Positions 42,957 through 52,878 of a stretch of DNA of 64,000 nt are shown piece by piece. The DNA lies in contig NZ_KZ819080.1 of assembly GCF_003115855.1 (NCBI RefSeq), forward strand, positions 62,001 to 126,000, given 5' to 3'. Both the position numbers and the translations under genes were made by a program. Source of the DNA: Brenneria corticis. Lineage in GTDB: Bacteria; Pseudomonadota; Gammaproteobacteria; Enterobacterales; Enterobacteriaceae. Each line of letters opens with the position of its first letter. Position 1 is the first letter of the stretch. Below the pieces are notes generated by a model. It saw only the letters and a program-made list of their open reading frames with translations, had not been told where the DNA came from and did no database searches.

Positions 42957-45134
42957 ATGCCGGAGTTTTCTGATGCGATTAATTCACTTATTGCCGGGCA
43001 TTATGCCGATCCATTTTCACTATTGGGAATGCACCAAAGCGCCAAAGGTCTTGAAGTACGGGCATTATTGCCCGACGCCCGGGAAGTATGGGTGGTGGAG
43101 GCCGATAACGGGCGTAAGGTAGCGCGGTTGACGTGCGACGATGAGCGCGGTTTTTTTTCCGCCGTGCTGCCGCGCCGAAAAAAACCGTTTCACTACCGCC
43201 TGGCGGTGACCTGGCAACAGGAAACCTATCTGCTTGAAGATCCCTACCGTTTCGGGCCGCTGTTGCAGGATCTGGATATCTGGCTGCTGGCGGAAGGCAC
43301 GCATCTGCGTCCGTATGAACGTCTGGGCGCGCATCTGACAACGCTGGATGGGGTGGAAGGAACGCGTTTCGCGGTCTGGGCGCCGAACGCGCAGCGCGTT
43401 TCCGTCGTCGGTCAGTTCAATTTCTGGGACGGTCGCCGCCATCCTATGCGCTTGAGAAAGGAAAACGGCATTTGGGAGCTGTTTCTGCCCGGCGTGACGC
43501 GGGGGCAACTGTATAAATATGAGATGATCGACCGCCACGGCAACGTGCGCCTGAAGGCCGATCCCTACGCGTTTGAAGCGCAAATGCGGCCGGATACCGC
43601 CTCTCTGATTACCCCGCTGCCGGATAAGGTCCCCACCAGCGAAGCGCGCCGTCGGGCGAATGGCTTACAGGCGCCGATTTCCATTTATGAAGTTCATCTT
43701 GGCTCCTGGCGGCGGCATACGGATAACAACTTCTGGCTCAGCTATCAGGAACTGGCGGAGCAGCTTATCGCCTACGTTACGGAGATGGGCTTTACCCATA
43801 TCGAACTGATGCCCATCAATGAACACCCGTTTGACGGCAGCTGGGGCTACCAGCCGCTCGGCCTGTATGCGCCGACGCGTCGCTTCGGCACGCCGCAGGA
43901 GTTCAGAAAATTTATCGACGCCTTTCATGAGGCGGGCATCAACGTGCTGCTGGACTGGGTGCCGGGGCATTTCCCCGTCGACGAATACGGTCTGGCGCAG
44001 TTCGACGGCACGGCGCTGTATGAATATGCCGATCCCAAGGAAGGCTACCATCAGGACTGGAATACCCTGATTTACAACTACGGCCGCCATGAGGTGCGCA
44101 ACTATCTGGCGGGCAACGCCCTGTTCTGGATGGAGCACTACGGCATCGACGGGCTGCGGGTGGACGCGGTGGCGTCGATGATCTATCGCGACTACAGCCG
44201 CAACCAGGGGGAGTGGGTGCCGAACCACTACGGCGGAAAAGAGAATCTCGAAGCCATCTCCTTCCTGCGCTACACCAACCAGATGCTGGGCCACGCCGCG
44301 CCGGGCGCCATTACCCTCGCCGAGGAGTCGACGGATTATCCGGGGGTGACGCTCCCCCCCGACTGCAACGGGCTGGGGTTTCATTACAAGTGGAACCTGG
44401 GATGGATGCACGACACCTTGTCTTACATGCAGCTCGATCCGGTTCACCGCAAATACCACCACGACTGGCTGACGTTCGGCATGCTGTACGCCTACAGCGA
44501 AAACTTCGTCCTGCCGATTTCTCATGACGAAGTGGTGCACGGCAAGCGTTCGCTGCTTGACCGCATGCCCGGCGACGCCTGGCAGAAGTTCGCCAACCTG
44601 CGGGCGTACTTCGGTTTTATGTGGGCGTTTCCCGGTAAAAAACTGCTGTTTATGGGCTGCGAGTTCGCGCAGGGGCGCGAGTGGAACTACGACGCCAGCC
44701 TGGACTGGCATCTGCTGGACGAGCCGGAGGGCTGGCATCGCGGCGTTCAGCAGCTGGTGCGCGATCTCAACCACTGTTATCGCCAACGGCCGCCGCTGTA
44801 TCAGCTGGATTTCCAGCCGCAGGGCTTCGAGTGGCTGGTGGTGGACGACCGGGAAAACTCGGTGTTCGCCTTTGTGCGGCGCGACGAGCAGGGCAATGAA
44901 ATTCTGGTGGTCAGCAATTTTACTCCGGTGCCGCGCTACGGCTACCGCATCGGCATCAATCAGCCCGGCTGGTGGCGGGAGATCGTCAACACCGACTCCC
45001 ATTATTACCACGGCGGCAATCTGGGTAACGGCGGGCCGGTGCACAGCGAAGATATCGGCAGTCACCAGCGGCCGCAGTCGCTGGTGCTGACCATTCCTCC
45101 ATTGGCGACGCTGTATCTGGCGAGGGAGGCATGA
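42957..45134 (+). CDS. glgB: 1,4-alpha-glucan branching enzyme
   Basis: Introduces alpha-1,6 branches in glycogen. The 725-residue protein has two N-terminal CBM48-like domains and a GH13 barrel. The catalytic nucleophile Asp is in GLRVDAVASM (about 402), the acid Glu in LAEESTD (about 457) and the third Asp in SHDEVVHGK (about 523). ATG 42957 is eight bases after AGAGGA and gives MPEFSDAINSLIAGHYADPF, aligning with E. coli. Two earlier in-frame starts (42933, 42948) are less likely. It is the first gene of glgBXCAP; its stop is immediately followed by the glgX ATG. Confidence 0.98.
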   Translation: MPEFSDAINSLIAGHYADPFSLLGMHQSAKGLEVRALLPDAREVWVVEADNGRKVARLTCDDERGFFSAVLPRRKKPFHYRLAVTWQQETYLLEDPYRFGPLLQDLDIWLLAEGTHLRPYERLGAHLTTLDGVEGTRFAVWAPNAQRVSVVGQFNFWDGRRHPMRLRKENGIWELFLPGVTRGQLYKYEMIDRHGNVRLKADPYAFEAQMRPDTASLITPLPDKVPTSEARRRANGLQAPISIYEVHLGSWRRHTDNNFWLSYQELAEQLIAYVTEMGFTHIELMPINEHPFDGSWGYQPLGLYAPTRRFGTPQEFRKFIDAFHEAGINVLLDWVPGHFPVDEYGLAQFDGTALYEYADPKEGYHQDWNTLIYNYGRHEVRNYLAGNALFWMEHYGIDGLRVDAVASMIYRDYSRNQGEWVPNHYGGKENLEAISFLRYTNQMLGHAAPGAITLAEESTDYPGVTLPPDCNGLGFHYKWNLGWMHDTLSYMQLDPVHRKYHHDWLTFGMLYAYSENFVLPISHDEVVHGKRSLLDRMPGDAWQKFANLRAYFGFMWAFPGKKLLFMGCEFAQGREWNYDASLDWHLLDEPEGWHRGVQQLVRDLNHCYRQRPPLYQLDFQPQGFEWLVVDDRENSVFAFVRRDEQGNEILVVSNFTPVPRYGYRIGINQPGWWREIVNTDSHYYHGGNLGNGGPVHSEDIGSHQRPQSLVLTIPPLATLYLAREA

Positions 45135-47105
45135 ATGGCGGTATTGCAAGCGGGCAGCCCCACCCCGCTGGGTTCGAGTTTTGACGGCGAAGGCGTTAAT
45201 TTCGCCCTGTTTTCGGCGCACGCCGAACGGGTTGAACTCTGCCTGTTTGATGAGCGTCAGCAGGAACGGCGGCTGGAGTTAACCGCGCGCAGCGGCGATA
45301 TCTGGCACGGCTATCTGCCCGGCGCGCAGCCGGGATTACGCTATGGTTTCCGGGTGGACGGGCCTTTCGAGCCGTCGCAAGGCTTACGTTTTAACCCGCA
45401 TAAGCTGTTGCTTGACCCGTGCGCCCGTCGGCTGGACGGCTGGGTGGCGGACGACGACAGCCTGCAAGGCGGCGTCGACGCCCGCGACGAGCGCGACAGC
45501 GCGGCGGTGATGCCCAGGTGCGTCGTCGTCGCCGAGGACTATGACTGGCAGGACGACCGCCATCCGCGGACGCCGTGGAGCCGGACCGTGATTTATGAAG
45601 CCCACGTGCGCGGGCTGACCCAACTGCATCCCGCTATCCCGCAGGCGATCCGCGGCAGCTATGCCGCGCTGGGCCACCCGGCGATTATCGACTATCTGCA
45701 AACGCTGGGCGTCACCGCGCTGGAACTGCTGCCGGTTCAGCAGCACGCCGACGAACCGCGGCTACAGCGCCTGGGGCTGCGTAATTACTGGGGCTATAAC
45801 GTGCTGCTGCCGTTCGCGGCGGATAACAGCCTGGCCGCCGGCGAGGACGCGCTTAACGAATTTCGCGATGCGGTGAAAGCGCTGCATAACGCCGGTATCG
45901 AAGTCATTCTTGACGTGGTGTTCAACCACAGCGCCGAACTGGACGTGGAAGGGCCGACCCTTTCGCTGCGCGGCATCGATAACCGCAGCTATTACTGGCT
46001 GGGCGAGCAGGGCGAATACCACAACTGGACGGGCTGCGGCAACGCGCTGCGCCTTAACCACCCGGCGGTGGTCGACTGGGTGATGGACTGTCTGCGTTTC
46101 TGGCGCGAAACCTGCCGCGTCGACGGCTTCCGTTTCGATCTGGCGACGGTGCTGGGGCGCACGCCGGAATTCAACGCCGCGGCGCCGCTGCTGACGGCGA
46201 TGAAAAACGACCGCCGGCTTGAGGGCTGCAAGCTGATTGCCGAGCCGTGGGACCTGGGCCACGGCGGCTATCAGCTGGGGCGGTTTCCGCCGCCGTTCGC
46301 CGAATGGAGCGATCGCTATCGCGACGATATGCGCCGCTTCTGGCTGCATGGCGATATTCCGCTCGGCGCGTTCGCCCGCCGTTTTGCCGCCTCCAGCGAT
46401 ATCTTCCAGCATCACGATCGCCTGCCCTACGCCTCGGTCAACAAGCTTACCGCCCATGACGGCTTTACCCTGCGCGACCTGGTCAGTTTTAACCATAAAC
46501 ATAATGAAGCGAACGGGGAAAACAACCGCGACGGCACCGACGGCAATTTCAGTAACAACCACGGGACCGAGGGACTGGACGCCGATGCCGACACGCAGCG
46601 CCGCCGCCATGCCAGCCGGCGGGCGCTGCTGACCACGCTGCTGTTGTCGCAGGGCACCCCCATGCTGCTGGCGGGGGATGAACAGGGGCACAGTCAGCAG
46701 GGCAACAACAACGCCTACTGTCAGGATAACGAGCTGACCTGGCTGCGCTGGGATGACGTTGACGAAGATCTGATCCGCTTTACCGCCGGGTTAATCCGCC
46801 TGCGGCGCGCCATACCGGCGTTGCAGCAGGAGGAGTGGTGGCGGGAAGGGGATAACGCGGTGCAATGGCTGGATATCGGCGGGCGACCGTTGACCGCGCA
46901 GCAGTGGGAGCAGGGCGAGCGCCGGCTACAGATTTTGCTTTCCGAACGCTGGCTGCTGCTGATTAACGCCGGCGCGCAGACGGGAGATTTCACCCTGCCG
47001 CCGGGGCAGTGGCGGGTCTCTCCACCTTTTGATGACAACACGTCCCGGATTAACGATGGGGTATGGCAAGGGAATGCACCGGCGGTCTGTATCCTTACAA
47101 AATAA
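45135..47105 (+). CDS. glgX: glycogen debranching enzyme GlgX
   Basis: Isoamylase-type GH13 enzyme of 656 residues that removes the short limit-dextrin branches left by glycogen phosphorylase. It has an N-terminal CBM48 domain (GSSFDGEGVNFALFSAHAERVELCLFD). The GH13 regions are VIYEAHVRGLT, DVVFNHSAE, VDGFRFDLATVLG (nucleophile Asp), LIAEPWDLG (acid Glu) and LTAHDGFTLRD. It starts on the base after the glgB stop, so translation is coupled. The glgC gene follows after 16 bp. Confidence 0.97.
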   Translation: MAVLQAGSPTPLGSSFDGEGVNFALFSAHAERVELCLFDERQQERRLELTARSGDIWHGYLPGAQPGLRYGFRVDGPFEPSQGLRFNPHKLLLDPCARRLDGWVADDDSLQGGVDARDERDSAAVMPRCVVVAEDYDWQDDRHPRTPWSRTVIYEAHVRGLTQLHPAIPQAIRGSYAALGHPAIIDYLQTLGVTALELLPVQQHADEPRLQRLGLRNYWGYNVLLPFAADNSLAAGEDALNEFRDAVKALHNAGIEVILDVVFNHSAELDVEGPTLSLRGIDNRSYYWLGEQGEYHNWTGCGNALRLNHPAVVDWVMDCLRFWRETCRVDGFRFDLATVLGRTPEFNAAAPLLTAMKNDRRLEGCKLIAEPWDLGHGGYQLGRFPPPFAEWSDRYRDDMRRFWLHGDIPLGAFARRFAASSDIFQHHDRLPYASVNKLTAHDGFTLRDLVSFNHKHNEANGENNRDGTDGNFSNNHGTEGLDADADTQRRRHASRRALLTTLLLSQGTPMLLAGDEQGHSQQGNNNAYCQDNELTWLRWDDVDEDLIRFTAGLIRLRRAIPALQQEEWWREGDNAVQWLDIGGRPLTAQQWEQGERRLQILLSERWLLLINAGAQTGDFTLPPGQWRVSPPFDDNTSRINDGVWQGNAPAVCILTK

Positions 47106-47121
47106 TGAAAAGGAGTTAGCC

Positions 47122-48402
47122 ATGGTGAGTAACGACAAAAACGATCCCCTGATGCTGGCAAGACAATTACCGCTTAAATCGGTGGCGCTGATTCTGGCGG
47201 GAGGCCGGGGAACGCGTTTAAAAGATCTGACGGCTTTGCGCGCCAAGCCCGCCGTTCATTTCGGCGGCAAATTCCGCATTATTGATTTCGCCCTGTCCAA
47301 CTGTCTCAACTCCGGCATCCGGCGCATCGGGGTGATTACGCAATATCAGTCGCATACGCTGGTGCAGCATATTCAGCGCGGCTGGTCGTTCCTGAATGTG
47401 GAGATGAACGAATTTATCGATCTGCTGCCGGCGCAGCAGCGCAACTCCGCCGCCGAACACTGGTATCGCGGCACCGCCGATGCGGTATGCCAGAACCTGG
47501 ATATCATTCGCCGTTATCGGGCGGAGTACGTGGTGATACTGGCGGGCGATCATATCTACAAGATGGATTATTCACGCATGCTGATCGACCACGTGGAAAA
47601 GGGGGCGGAATGCACCGTGGCCTGCCTGCCGGTGCCGCTGCGGGAAGCCAGCGCCTTCGGGGTGATGAGCGTGGACAGCCAGCACCGCATTCTCGATTTC
47701 GCCGAAAAGCCGGCGCAGCCGGTGCCGATGCCGGATAACCCGGAGATGGCGCTGGCGAGCATGGGGATCTATGTTTTTAATGCCGACTACCTCTATCGCC
47801 AGTTGGAAGAAGATCTCAGCGTGACGGAATCCAACCACGATTTCGGTCAGGACCTGATCCCGAGAATCGTCGCCCAGCGCGCCGCCTGGGCCCATCCCTT
47901 TACGCTATCCAGCGTCACCTCGGGCGACAGCGATCGCCCCTACTGGCGGGATGTCGGCACGCTGGAGGCGTACTGGCAGGCGAATCTCGATTTGGCGTCC
48001 GTCACGCCGGAGCTGGATATGTACGACCGCAGCTGGCCGATCCGCTCGGCGATCGAGTCGTTGCCGCCGGCGAAATTCGTCCAGGATCACTCCGGCAGCC
48101 ACGGTATGACCATGAACTCGCTGGTTTCCGGCGGCTGCATCGTTTCCGGTTCGGTGGTGACGCACTCGGTATTGTTTCCGCGCGTGCGGGTTAATTCATT
48201 TTGCAGCATAGATTCAACGGTATTGCTGCCGGACGTGGTCGTCGGGCGCTCCTGCCGTTTGCGCTGCTGCGTTATCGATCGCGCCTGTCAGCTCCCGGAG
48301 GGCACCGTCATCGGCGAAAATGCGGAAGAAGACAGCCGCCGGTTTTATCGCTCGGAGGAAGGGATTGTGCTGGTGACGCGGGCGATGCTGGAAAAACGGT
48401 AA
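47122..48402 (+). CDS. glgC: glucose-1-phosphate adenylyltransferase
   Basis: Makes ADP-glucose from glucose-1-phosphate and ATP, the committed allosteric step of glycogen synthesis. It has 426 residues. The nucleotide-binding signature is LILAGGRGTRLKDLTALRAKPAVHFGGKFRIIDF (about 23-56), with the fructose-1,6-bisphosphate lysine region near the N-terminus, WYRGTADAV and a C-terminal left-handed beta-helix. ATG 47122 follows AAAGGAG. The start of the protein, MVSNDKNDPLMLARQLPLKSVALI, aligns with E. coli. It overlaps no neighbour and precedes glgA by 63 bp. Confidence 0.98.
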   Translation: MVSNDKNDPLMLARQLPLKSVALILAGGRGTRLKDLTALRAKPAVHFGGKFRIIDFALSNCLNSGIRRIGVITQYQSHTLVQHIQRGWSFLNVEMNEFIDLLPAQQRNSAAEHWYRGTADAVCQNLDIIRRYRAEYVVILAGDHIYKMDYSRMLIDHVEKGAECTVACLPVPLREASAFGVMSVDSQHRILDFAEKPAQPVPMPDNPEMALASMGIYVFNADYLYRQLEEDLSVTESNHDFGQDLIPRIVAQRAAWAHPFTLSSVTSGDSDRPYWRDVGTLEAYWQANLDLASVTPELDMYDRSWPIRSAIESLPPAKFVQDHSGSHGMTMNSLVSGGCIVSGSVVTHSVLFPRVRVNSFCSIDSTVLLPDVVVGRSCRLRCCVIDRACQLPEGTVIGENAEEDSRRFYRSEEGIVLVTRAMLEKR

Positions 48403-48465
48403 TCGGGAAAACAGGCTCGCCATTTGTTTCCCGCGTAAAGTCATTGGGGCAAAACAGGAGTGACA

Positions 48466-49899
48466 ATGCAGGTATTACATGTTTGTTCAGAGCTGTTTCC
48501 ACTGTTGAAAACCGGTGGTCTGGCGGATGTGGTCGGGGCATTGCCGGCGGCGCAGATTGAGGCGGGCATGGATGTCCGGGTGATGTTGCCCGCCTTCCCC
48601 GCGCTGAAAAAAGGGATCGTCAATACGCAGGTGGTACGTGAACTGGATACGTTCGCCGGGCATGTCACCCTGCTGTACGGCCATTTTAACGGCGTCGGAA
48701 TTTATCTGATCGATGCGCCGACGCTGTATCAGCGCGCGGGCAGTCCCTATCACGACCCCGCGCTGTACGCCTATGCGGATAACTATTTACGCTTCGCGCT
48801 GCTGGGCTGGATGGGGAGTGAAGTGGCCTGCGGGCTGGATCATTACTGGCGGCCCGACATCGTGCATGCCCATGACTGGCATGCCGGATTGACCTGCGCC
48901 TATCTGGCCGCCCGTAACCGTCCGGCAAAATCGGTATTTACCGTCCATAATTTAGCCTATCAGGGGCTGTTTGACGCCCGGCATATGGCCGAGCTGCAAC
49001 TGCCGGCGGATTTTTTTCAGGTTTATGGGCTGGAGTTCCATGGGCAGATTTCCTATCTCAAGGCCGGGCTGTATTACGCGGATCACGTCACCACCGTCAG
49101 CCCGACCTATGCGCATGAAATCACCCTGCCCGAATACGGTTACGGCATGGAAGGGTTATTAAAAACCCGCGAGGAGGAGGGGCGTTTATCGGGCATTCTC
49201 AACGGGGTGGACGACGCCATCTGGAATCCGGCGCATGACTCCTTGCTGACCAGCCATTACAACCGGGACGTGCTGGCGAACAAGGCCGAGAATAAACGGC
49301 ATCTGCAAACGGCGATGGGGCTCAAGGTGGATGACAAAGCGCCGGTGTTCGCCATTGTCAGCCGCCTGACCAGCCAGAAAGGGCTGGATATCGCGCTGGA
49401 CGCGGTGCCCGATCTGCTGGACCAGGGCGGGCAACTGGTGGTGCTGGGGGCGGGCGACGCCCAATTGCAGGAAGGGTTTCTGGCCGCCGCCGCCAAGTAT
49501 CACGGCCAGGTCGGGGTGCAGATTGGTTATCACGAGGCCTTTTCTCACCGCATCATCGGCGGGGCGGACGTCATTATGGTTCCCAGCCGGTTCGAGCCCT
49601 GCGGGTTAACGCAGCTCTACGGGCTGAAATACGGCACCTTGCCGCTGGTGCGCCGTACCGGGGGGCTGGCGGATACGGTGGCGGATTGTTCGCTGGAAAA
49701 TCTGGCGGATGGTCTGGCGAGCGGCTTTGTGTTTAACGACAGCAATGTCGGGTCGTTATCCCGGGCGATCCGTCGGGTGTTTGTACTCTGGTCGCGCCCG
49801 TCGCTGTGGCGTTATGTGCAGCGTCAGGCGATGGCGATGGATTTCAGTTGGCCGGTCGCCGCTCAGGCTTATCGTACGCTATATCAACGCTTGTGGTAA
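48466..49899 (+). CDS. glgA: glycogen synthase (ADP-glucose)
   Basis: GT5 glycosyltransferase of 477 residues, the E. coli length, extending alpha-1,4 chains from ADP-glucose. The N-terminal KTGGLADVVGALP motif (about 15-27) binds ADP-glucose. The C-terminal half carries SRLTSQKGLD and PSRFEPCGLTQLYGLKYGTLPLVRRTGGLADTV. ATG 48466 follows AGGAG; GTG 48460 is less likely. It is fourth in glgBXCAP. Confidence 0.98.
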   Translation: MQVLHVCSELFPLLKTGGLADVVGALPAAQIEAGMDVRVMLPAFPALKKGIVNTQVVRELDTFAGHVTLLYGHFNGVGIYLIDAPTLYQRAGSPYHDPALYAYADNYLRFALLGWMGSEVACGLDHYWRPDIVHAHDWHAGLTCAYLAARNRPAKSVFTVHNLAYQGLFDARHMAELQLPADFFQVYGLEFHGQISYLKAGLYYADHVTTVSPTYAHEITLPEYGYGMEGLLKTREEEGRLSGILNGVDDAIWNPAHDSLLTSHYNRDVLANKAENKRHLQTAMGLKVDDKAPVFAIVSRLTSQKGLDIALDAVPDLLDQGGQLVVLGAGDAQLQEGFLAAAAKYHGQVGVQIGYHEAFSHRIIGGADVIMVPSRFEPCGLTQLYGLKYGTLPLVRRTGGLADTVADCSLENLADGLASGFVFNDSNVGSLSRAIRRVFVLWSRPSLWRYVQRQAMAMDFSWPVAAQAYRTLYQRLW

Positions 49900-49933
49900 T
49901 CACCGCACTTAACTTGACTTGGGAATGAATATT

Positions 49934-52381
49934 ATGAACACGCCGTTTACTTATACTGCACCAACGCTCAGTGTAGAAGCGTTGAAACACTCCATCGCTT
50001 ACAAGCTGATGTTCGCCGTGGGTAAGGATCCGGCGATAGCCACCAAGCATGACTGGCTGAACGCCACGCTGCTGGCGGTGCGCGACCGTATGGTGGAGCG
50101 CTGGCTGCGTTCCAACCGGGCGCAGTTGTCGCAGGATGTCCGCCAGGTCTATTATCTCTCCATGGAGTTTTTGCTCGGGCGCACGTTGTCGAATGCGTTG
50201 CTGGCGATGGGGCTGTATGACGATTTGAACGCCGCGCTGGACGGCATGGGTCTGGAGCTGGAGGACCTGTTGCAGGAAGAGAACGATCCCGGTCTGGGCA
50301 ACGGCGGTTTGGGGCGGCTGGCGGCCTGCTTTCTCGATTCGCTGGCCACTCTGGCGCTGCCGGGGCGGGGTTACGGTATCCGTTATGAATACGGTATGTT
50401 CAAGCAGAATATCGTCAACGGGCAGCAGGCCGAATCGCCGGACTACTGGCTGGAGTACGGCAACGCGTGGGAGTTCGTCCGTCACAGCACCCGCTACAAA
50501 GTGCGCTTTGGCGGACGTATCCAGCAGGAGGGCACCAAAGCCCGCTGGCTGGAAACCGAAGAGGTCATCGCCTGCGCTTATGACCAGATCATTCCCGGTT
50601 TCGACACCGATGCGACCAATACCCTGCGTTTGTGGAGCGCGCAGGCCAGTAATGAAATCAACCTGGGCAAGTTTAATCAGGGCGACTATTTCGCGGCGGT
50701 GGAAGATAAAAACCATTCGGAAAACGTATCCCGTGTGCTCTATCCCGATGATTCAACCTATTCAGGACGCGAGCTGCGCCTGCGCCAGGAGTATTTCCTG
50801 GTTTCCGCCACGGTGCAGGACATCCTCAGCCGCCACTGGATGATGCACAATACCTACGACAATCTGGCGGAGAAGTTCGCCATCCATCTGAATGATACCC
50901 ACCCGGTGCTGGCGATCCCGGAATTGATGCGGCTGCTGATCGACGAGCACAAGTTCAAATGGCAGGCCGCCTGGGAGGTGGTCACCAAAGTCTTTTCCTA
51001 TACCAACCACACCCTGATGCAGGAAGCGCTGGAAACCTGGCCGGTGGATATGCTGGGCAAGATCCTGCCGCGCCACCTGCAATTGATTTTCGATATTAAC
51101 GAGCATTTTCTGGACTACGTCCAGGAGCAGTTCCCCGGCGACAACGAGCTGTTGGCGCGGGTTTCCATCATTGAGGAAACCAACGGGCGCAGAGTCCGCA
51201 TGGCCTGGCTGGCGGTGGTGGCGAGCCATAAAGTGAACGGGGTGTCGGAGCTGCATTCGGATCTGATGGTGCAGTCGCTGTTCGCCGACTTCGCGCGCCT
51301 GTTCCCCGACCGCTTCTGCAACAAAACCAATGGGGTTACGCCGCGGCGCTGGCTGGCGCTGGCCAACCGTCCGCTGGCCAAGGTGCTGGACGATACCATC
51401 GGGCAGACCTGGCGCACCGATCTCAGCCAACTGGACGAACTGAAGCAGCATATCGACTATCCGGCGTTCGTGCAGAAGATCCGTGAGGCCAAGCTGGAGA
51501 ATAAACAGCGGCTGGCGATTTATATCGCGGAAAACCTGAATATCGTGGTGAACCCGGAGGCGCTGTTCGACGTACAGATTAAGCGGATCCACGAATACAA
51601 ACGGCAGTTGCTCAACGTGCTGCATATCATCACGCTGTATAACCGCCTCAAGGATGACCCGGAGGTGGATCGCGTGCCGCGCGTGGCGATTTTTGCCGGC
51701 AAGGCGGCCTCCGCCTACTATATGGCCAAGCATATCATCAACCTGATCAACGACGTCGCCAAGGTGATCAACAACGATCCCGCGCTGCACGATCGGCTGA
51801 AGGTGGTGTTTATTCCGAACTACGGCGTCAGTCTGGCGCAGATCATCATCCCGGCGGCGGATCTCTCCGAGCAGATCTCGCTGGCGGGCACTGAAGCCTC
51901 CGGCACCAGCAATATGAAATTCGCGCTTAACGGCGCGCTGACCATCGGTACGCTGGACGGCGCGAACGTCGAAATGCAGGAGCATATCGGCGAAGAAAAC
52001 ATATTTATCTTCGGCAATACCGCCGATCAGGTGGAAGCGCTGCGCCAGAACGGATACAACCCGCGTGAATATTACGATAAGGACGACGAACTGCACCGGG
52101 TGCTGACGCAAATCGCCACCGGCGTTTTCAACCCGGATGACACCAGACGCTACAGCGACCTGTTTGATTCGCTGGTGAATTTTGGCGACTACTATCAGCT
52201 GCTGGCGGACTACCGCAGCTATGTGGATACGCAGGACCGGGTGGACGAGCTATACCGCAACGTTGACGAATGGACGCGCTGCACGGCGCACAATATCGCC
52301 AGCATGGGCTATTTCTCCTCCGACCGCACCATCAGCGAGTACGCCGAGGAGATCTGGAATATCAAGCCGATACGGTTGTAG
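49934..52381 (+). CDS. glgP: glycogen phosphorylase
   Basis: GT35 pyridoxal-phosphate enzyme of 815 residues, the E. coli length, releasing glucose-1-phosphate from glycogen ends. Conserved features: YYLSMEFLLGRTLSNAL, ENDPGLGNGGLGRLAACFLDSLATL, QIKRIHEYKRQLLN, and the PLP-lysine region EASGTSNMKFALNGALTIGTLDG. ATG 49934 (MNTPFTYTAPTLSVEALKHSIAYK) has GGGA ten bases before it. It is last in the operon and followed by a strong terminator. Confidence 0.98.
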   Translation: MNTPFTYTAPTLSVEALKHSIAYKLMFAVGKDPAIATKHDWLNATLLAVRDRMVERWLRSNRAQLSQDVRQVYYLSMEFLLGRTLSNALLAMGLYDDLNAALDGMGLELEDLLQEENDPGLGNGGLGRLAACFLDSLATLALPGRGYGIRYEYGMFKQNIVNGQQAESPDYWLEYGNAWEFVRHSTRYKVRFGGRIQQEGTKARWLETEEVIACAYDQIIPGFDTDATNTLRLWSAQASNEINLGKFNQGDYFAAVEDKNHSENVSRVLYPDDSTYSGRELRLRQEYFLVSATVQDILSRHWMMHNTYDNLAEKFAIHLNDTHPVLAIPELMRLLIDEHKFKWQAAWEVVTKVFSYTNHTLMQEALETWPVDMLGKILPRHLQLIFDINEHFLDYVQEQFPGDNELLARVSIIEETNGRRVRMAWLAVVASHKVNGVSELHSDLMVQSLFADFARLFPDRFCNKTNGVTPRRWLALANRPLAKVLDDTIGQTWRTDLSQLDELKQHIDYPAFVQKIREAKLENKQRLAIYIAENLNIVVNPEALFDVQIKRIHEYKRQLLNVLHIITLYNRLKDDPEVDRVPRVAIFAGKAASAYYMAKHIINLINDVAKVINNDPALHDRLKVVFIPNYGVSLAQIIIPAADLSEQISLAGTEASGTSNMKFALNGALTIGTLDGANVEMQEHIGEENIFIFGNTADQVEALRQNGYNPREYYDKDDELHRVLTQIATGVFNPDDTRRYSDLFDSLVNFGDYYQLLADYRSYVDTQDRVDELYRNVDEWTRCTAHNIASMGYFSSDRTISEYAEEIWNIKPIRL

Positions 52382-52394
52382 CGGTTGATGAGGA

Positions 52395-52422
52395 AGCGCT
52401 GGCGTTCCAGCGCTAATTTTTT
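52395..52422 (+). terminator. rho-independent terminator of glgBXCAP
   Basis: AGCGCTGG (52395-52402) pairs with CCAGCGCT (52407-52414) around a CGTT loop, followed by AATTTTTT. It begins 14 bp after the glgP stop. Confidence 0.9.
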
Positions 52423-52482
52423 GGCTATGTCCGCGCTTGCCGCCGCCGCGTTGCGTGCCAGCGTAGCGATGCAATCTTGAAT

Positions 52483-52521
52483 TATACCCAAGTTGGGGAT
52501 AGTCTATACCCAAGTTAAGGA
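52483..52521. promoter_or_regulatory. direct-repeat operator upstream of toxin-antitoxin pair 2
   Basis: TATACCCAAGTTGGGGA (52483-52499) and TATACCCAAGTTAAGGA (52505-52521) are near-identical with a 22-bp period. They lie 16-54 bp before the toxin start, where an antitoxin would bind. A TTGAAT at 52477-52482 could be the -35. Confidence 0.6.
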
Positions 52522-52536
52522 CAACAAGCGAAAACC

Positions 52537-52878
52537 ATGGAAGCTATTTTCGTAGAATTACCTTTCTTTGAAAGGCACAGGGCAGAATATCTTTCCGATG
52601 ATGAATATCGGGATTTTCAGCAAATGCTATTGGCTTACCCGCAATGTGGCGACGTTATTCAGCACACCGGGGGGCTTAGAAAAGTTCGGTTTGGCGATAA
52701 CAGACGAGGTAAAGGGAAACGCGGCGGTATTCGTGTTATCTACTATTGGTGGATTGAAAAATCACACTTTCTGCTTTTTACGGTTTACGGCAAAAACGAG
52801 CAGGACGATTTGTCAAAACAACAACGTGAAATTCTGCGGCACATGCTGGATAGGCTCAAGAAAGGGCAAAGTATATGA
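52537..52878 (+). CDS. HigB2-family toxin of toxin-antitoxin pair 2
   Basis: 113-residue RelE/HigB2-type mRNA interferase. MEAIFVELPFFERHRAEYLSDDEYRDFQQMLL, GDVIQHTGGLRKVRF, GKGKRGGIRVIYY and LLFTVYGKNEQDDLS match the HigB2 toxin of Vibrio cholerae closely by eye. The likely activity is ribosome-dependent mRNA cleavage. The antitoxin follows with a 4-bp ATGA overlap. It is inserted between glgP and the ydh cluster and is a paralogue of the toxin at 30557-30898. Confidence 0.9.
   Translation: MEAIFVELPFFERHRAEYLSDDEYRDFQQMLLAYPQCGDVIQHTGGLRKVRFGDNRRGKGKRGGIRVIYYWWIEKSHFLLFTVYGKNEQDDLSKQQREILRHMLDRLKKGQSI

Noticed and set aside
43665..45221. Minus-strand open frame of 518 codons opposite glgB
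   Set aside because: Antisense of a full-length branching enzyme; compositionally a shadow frame.
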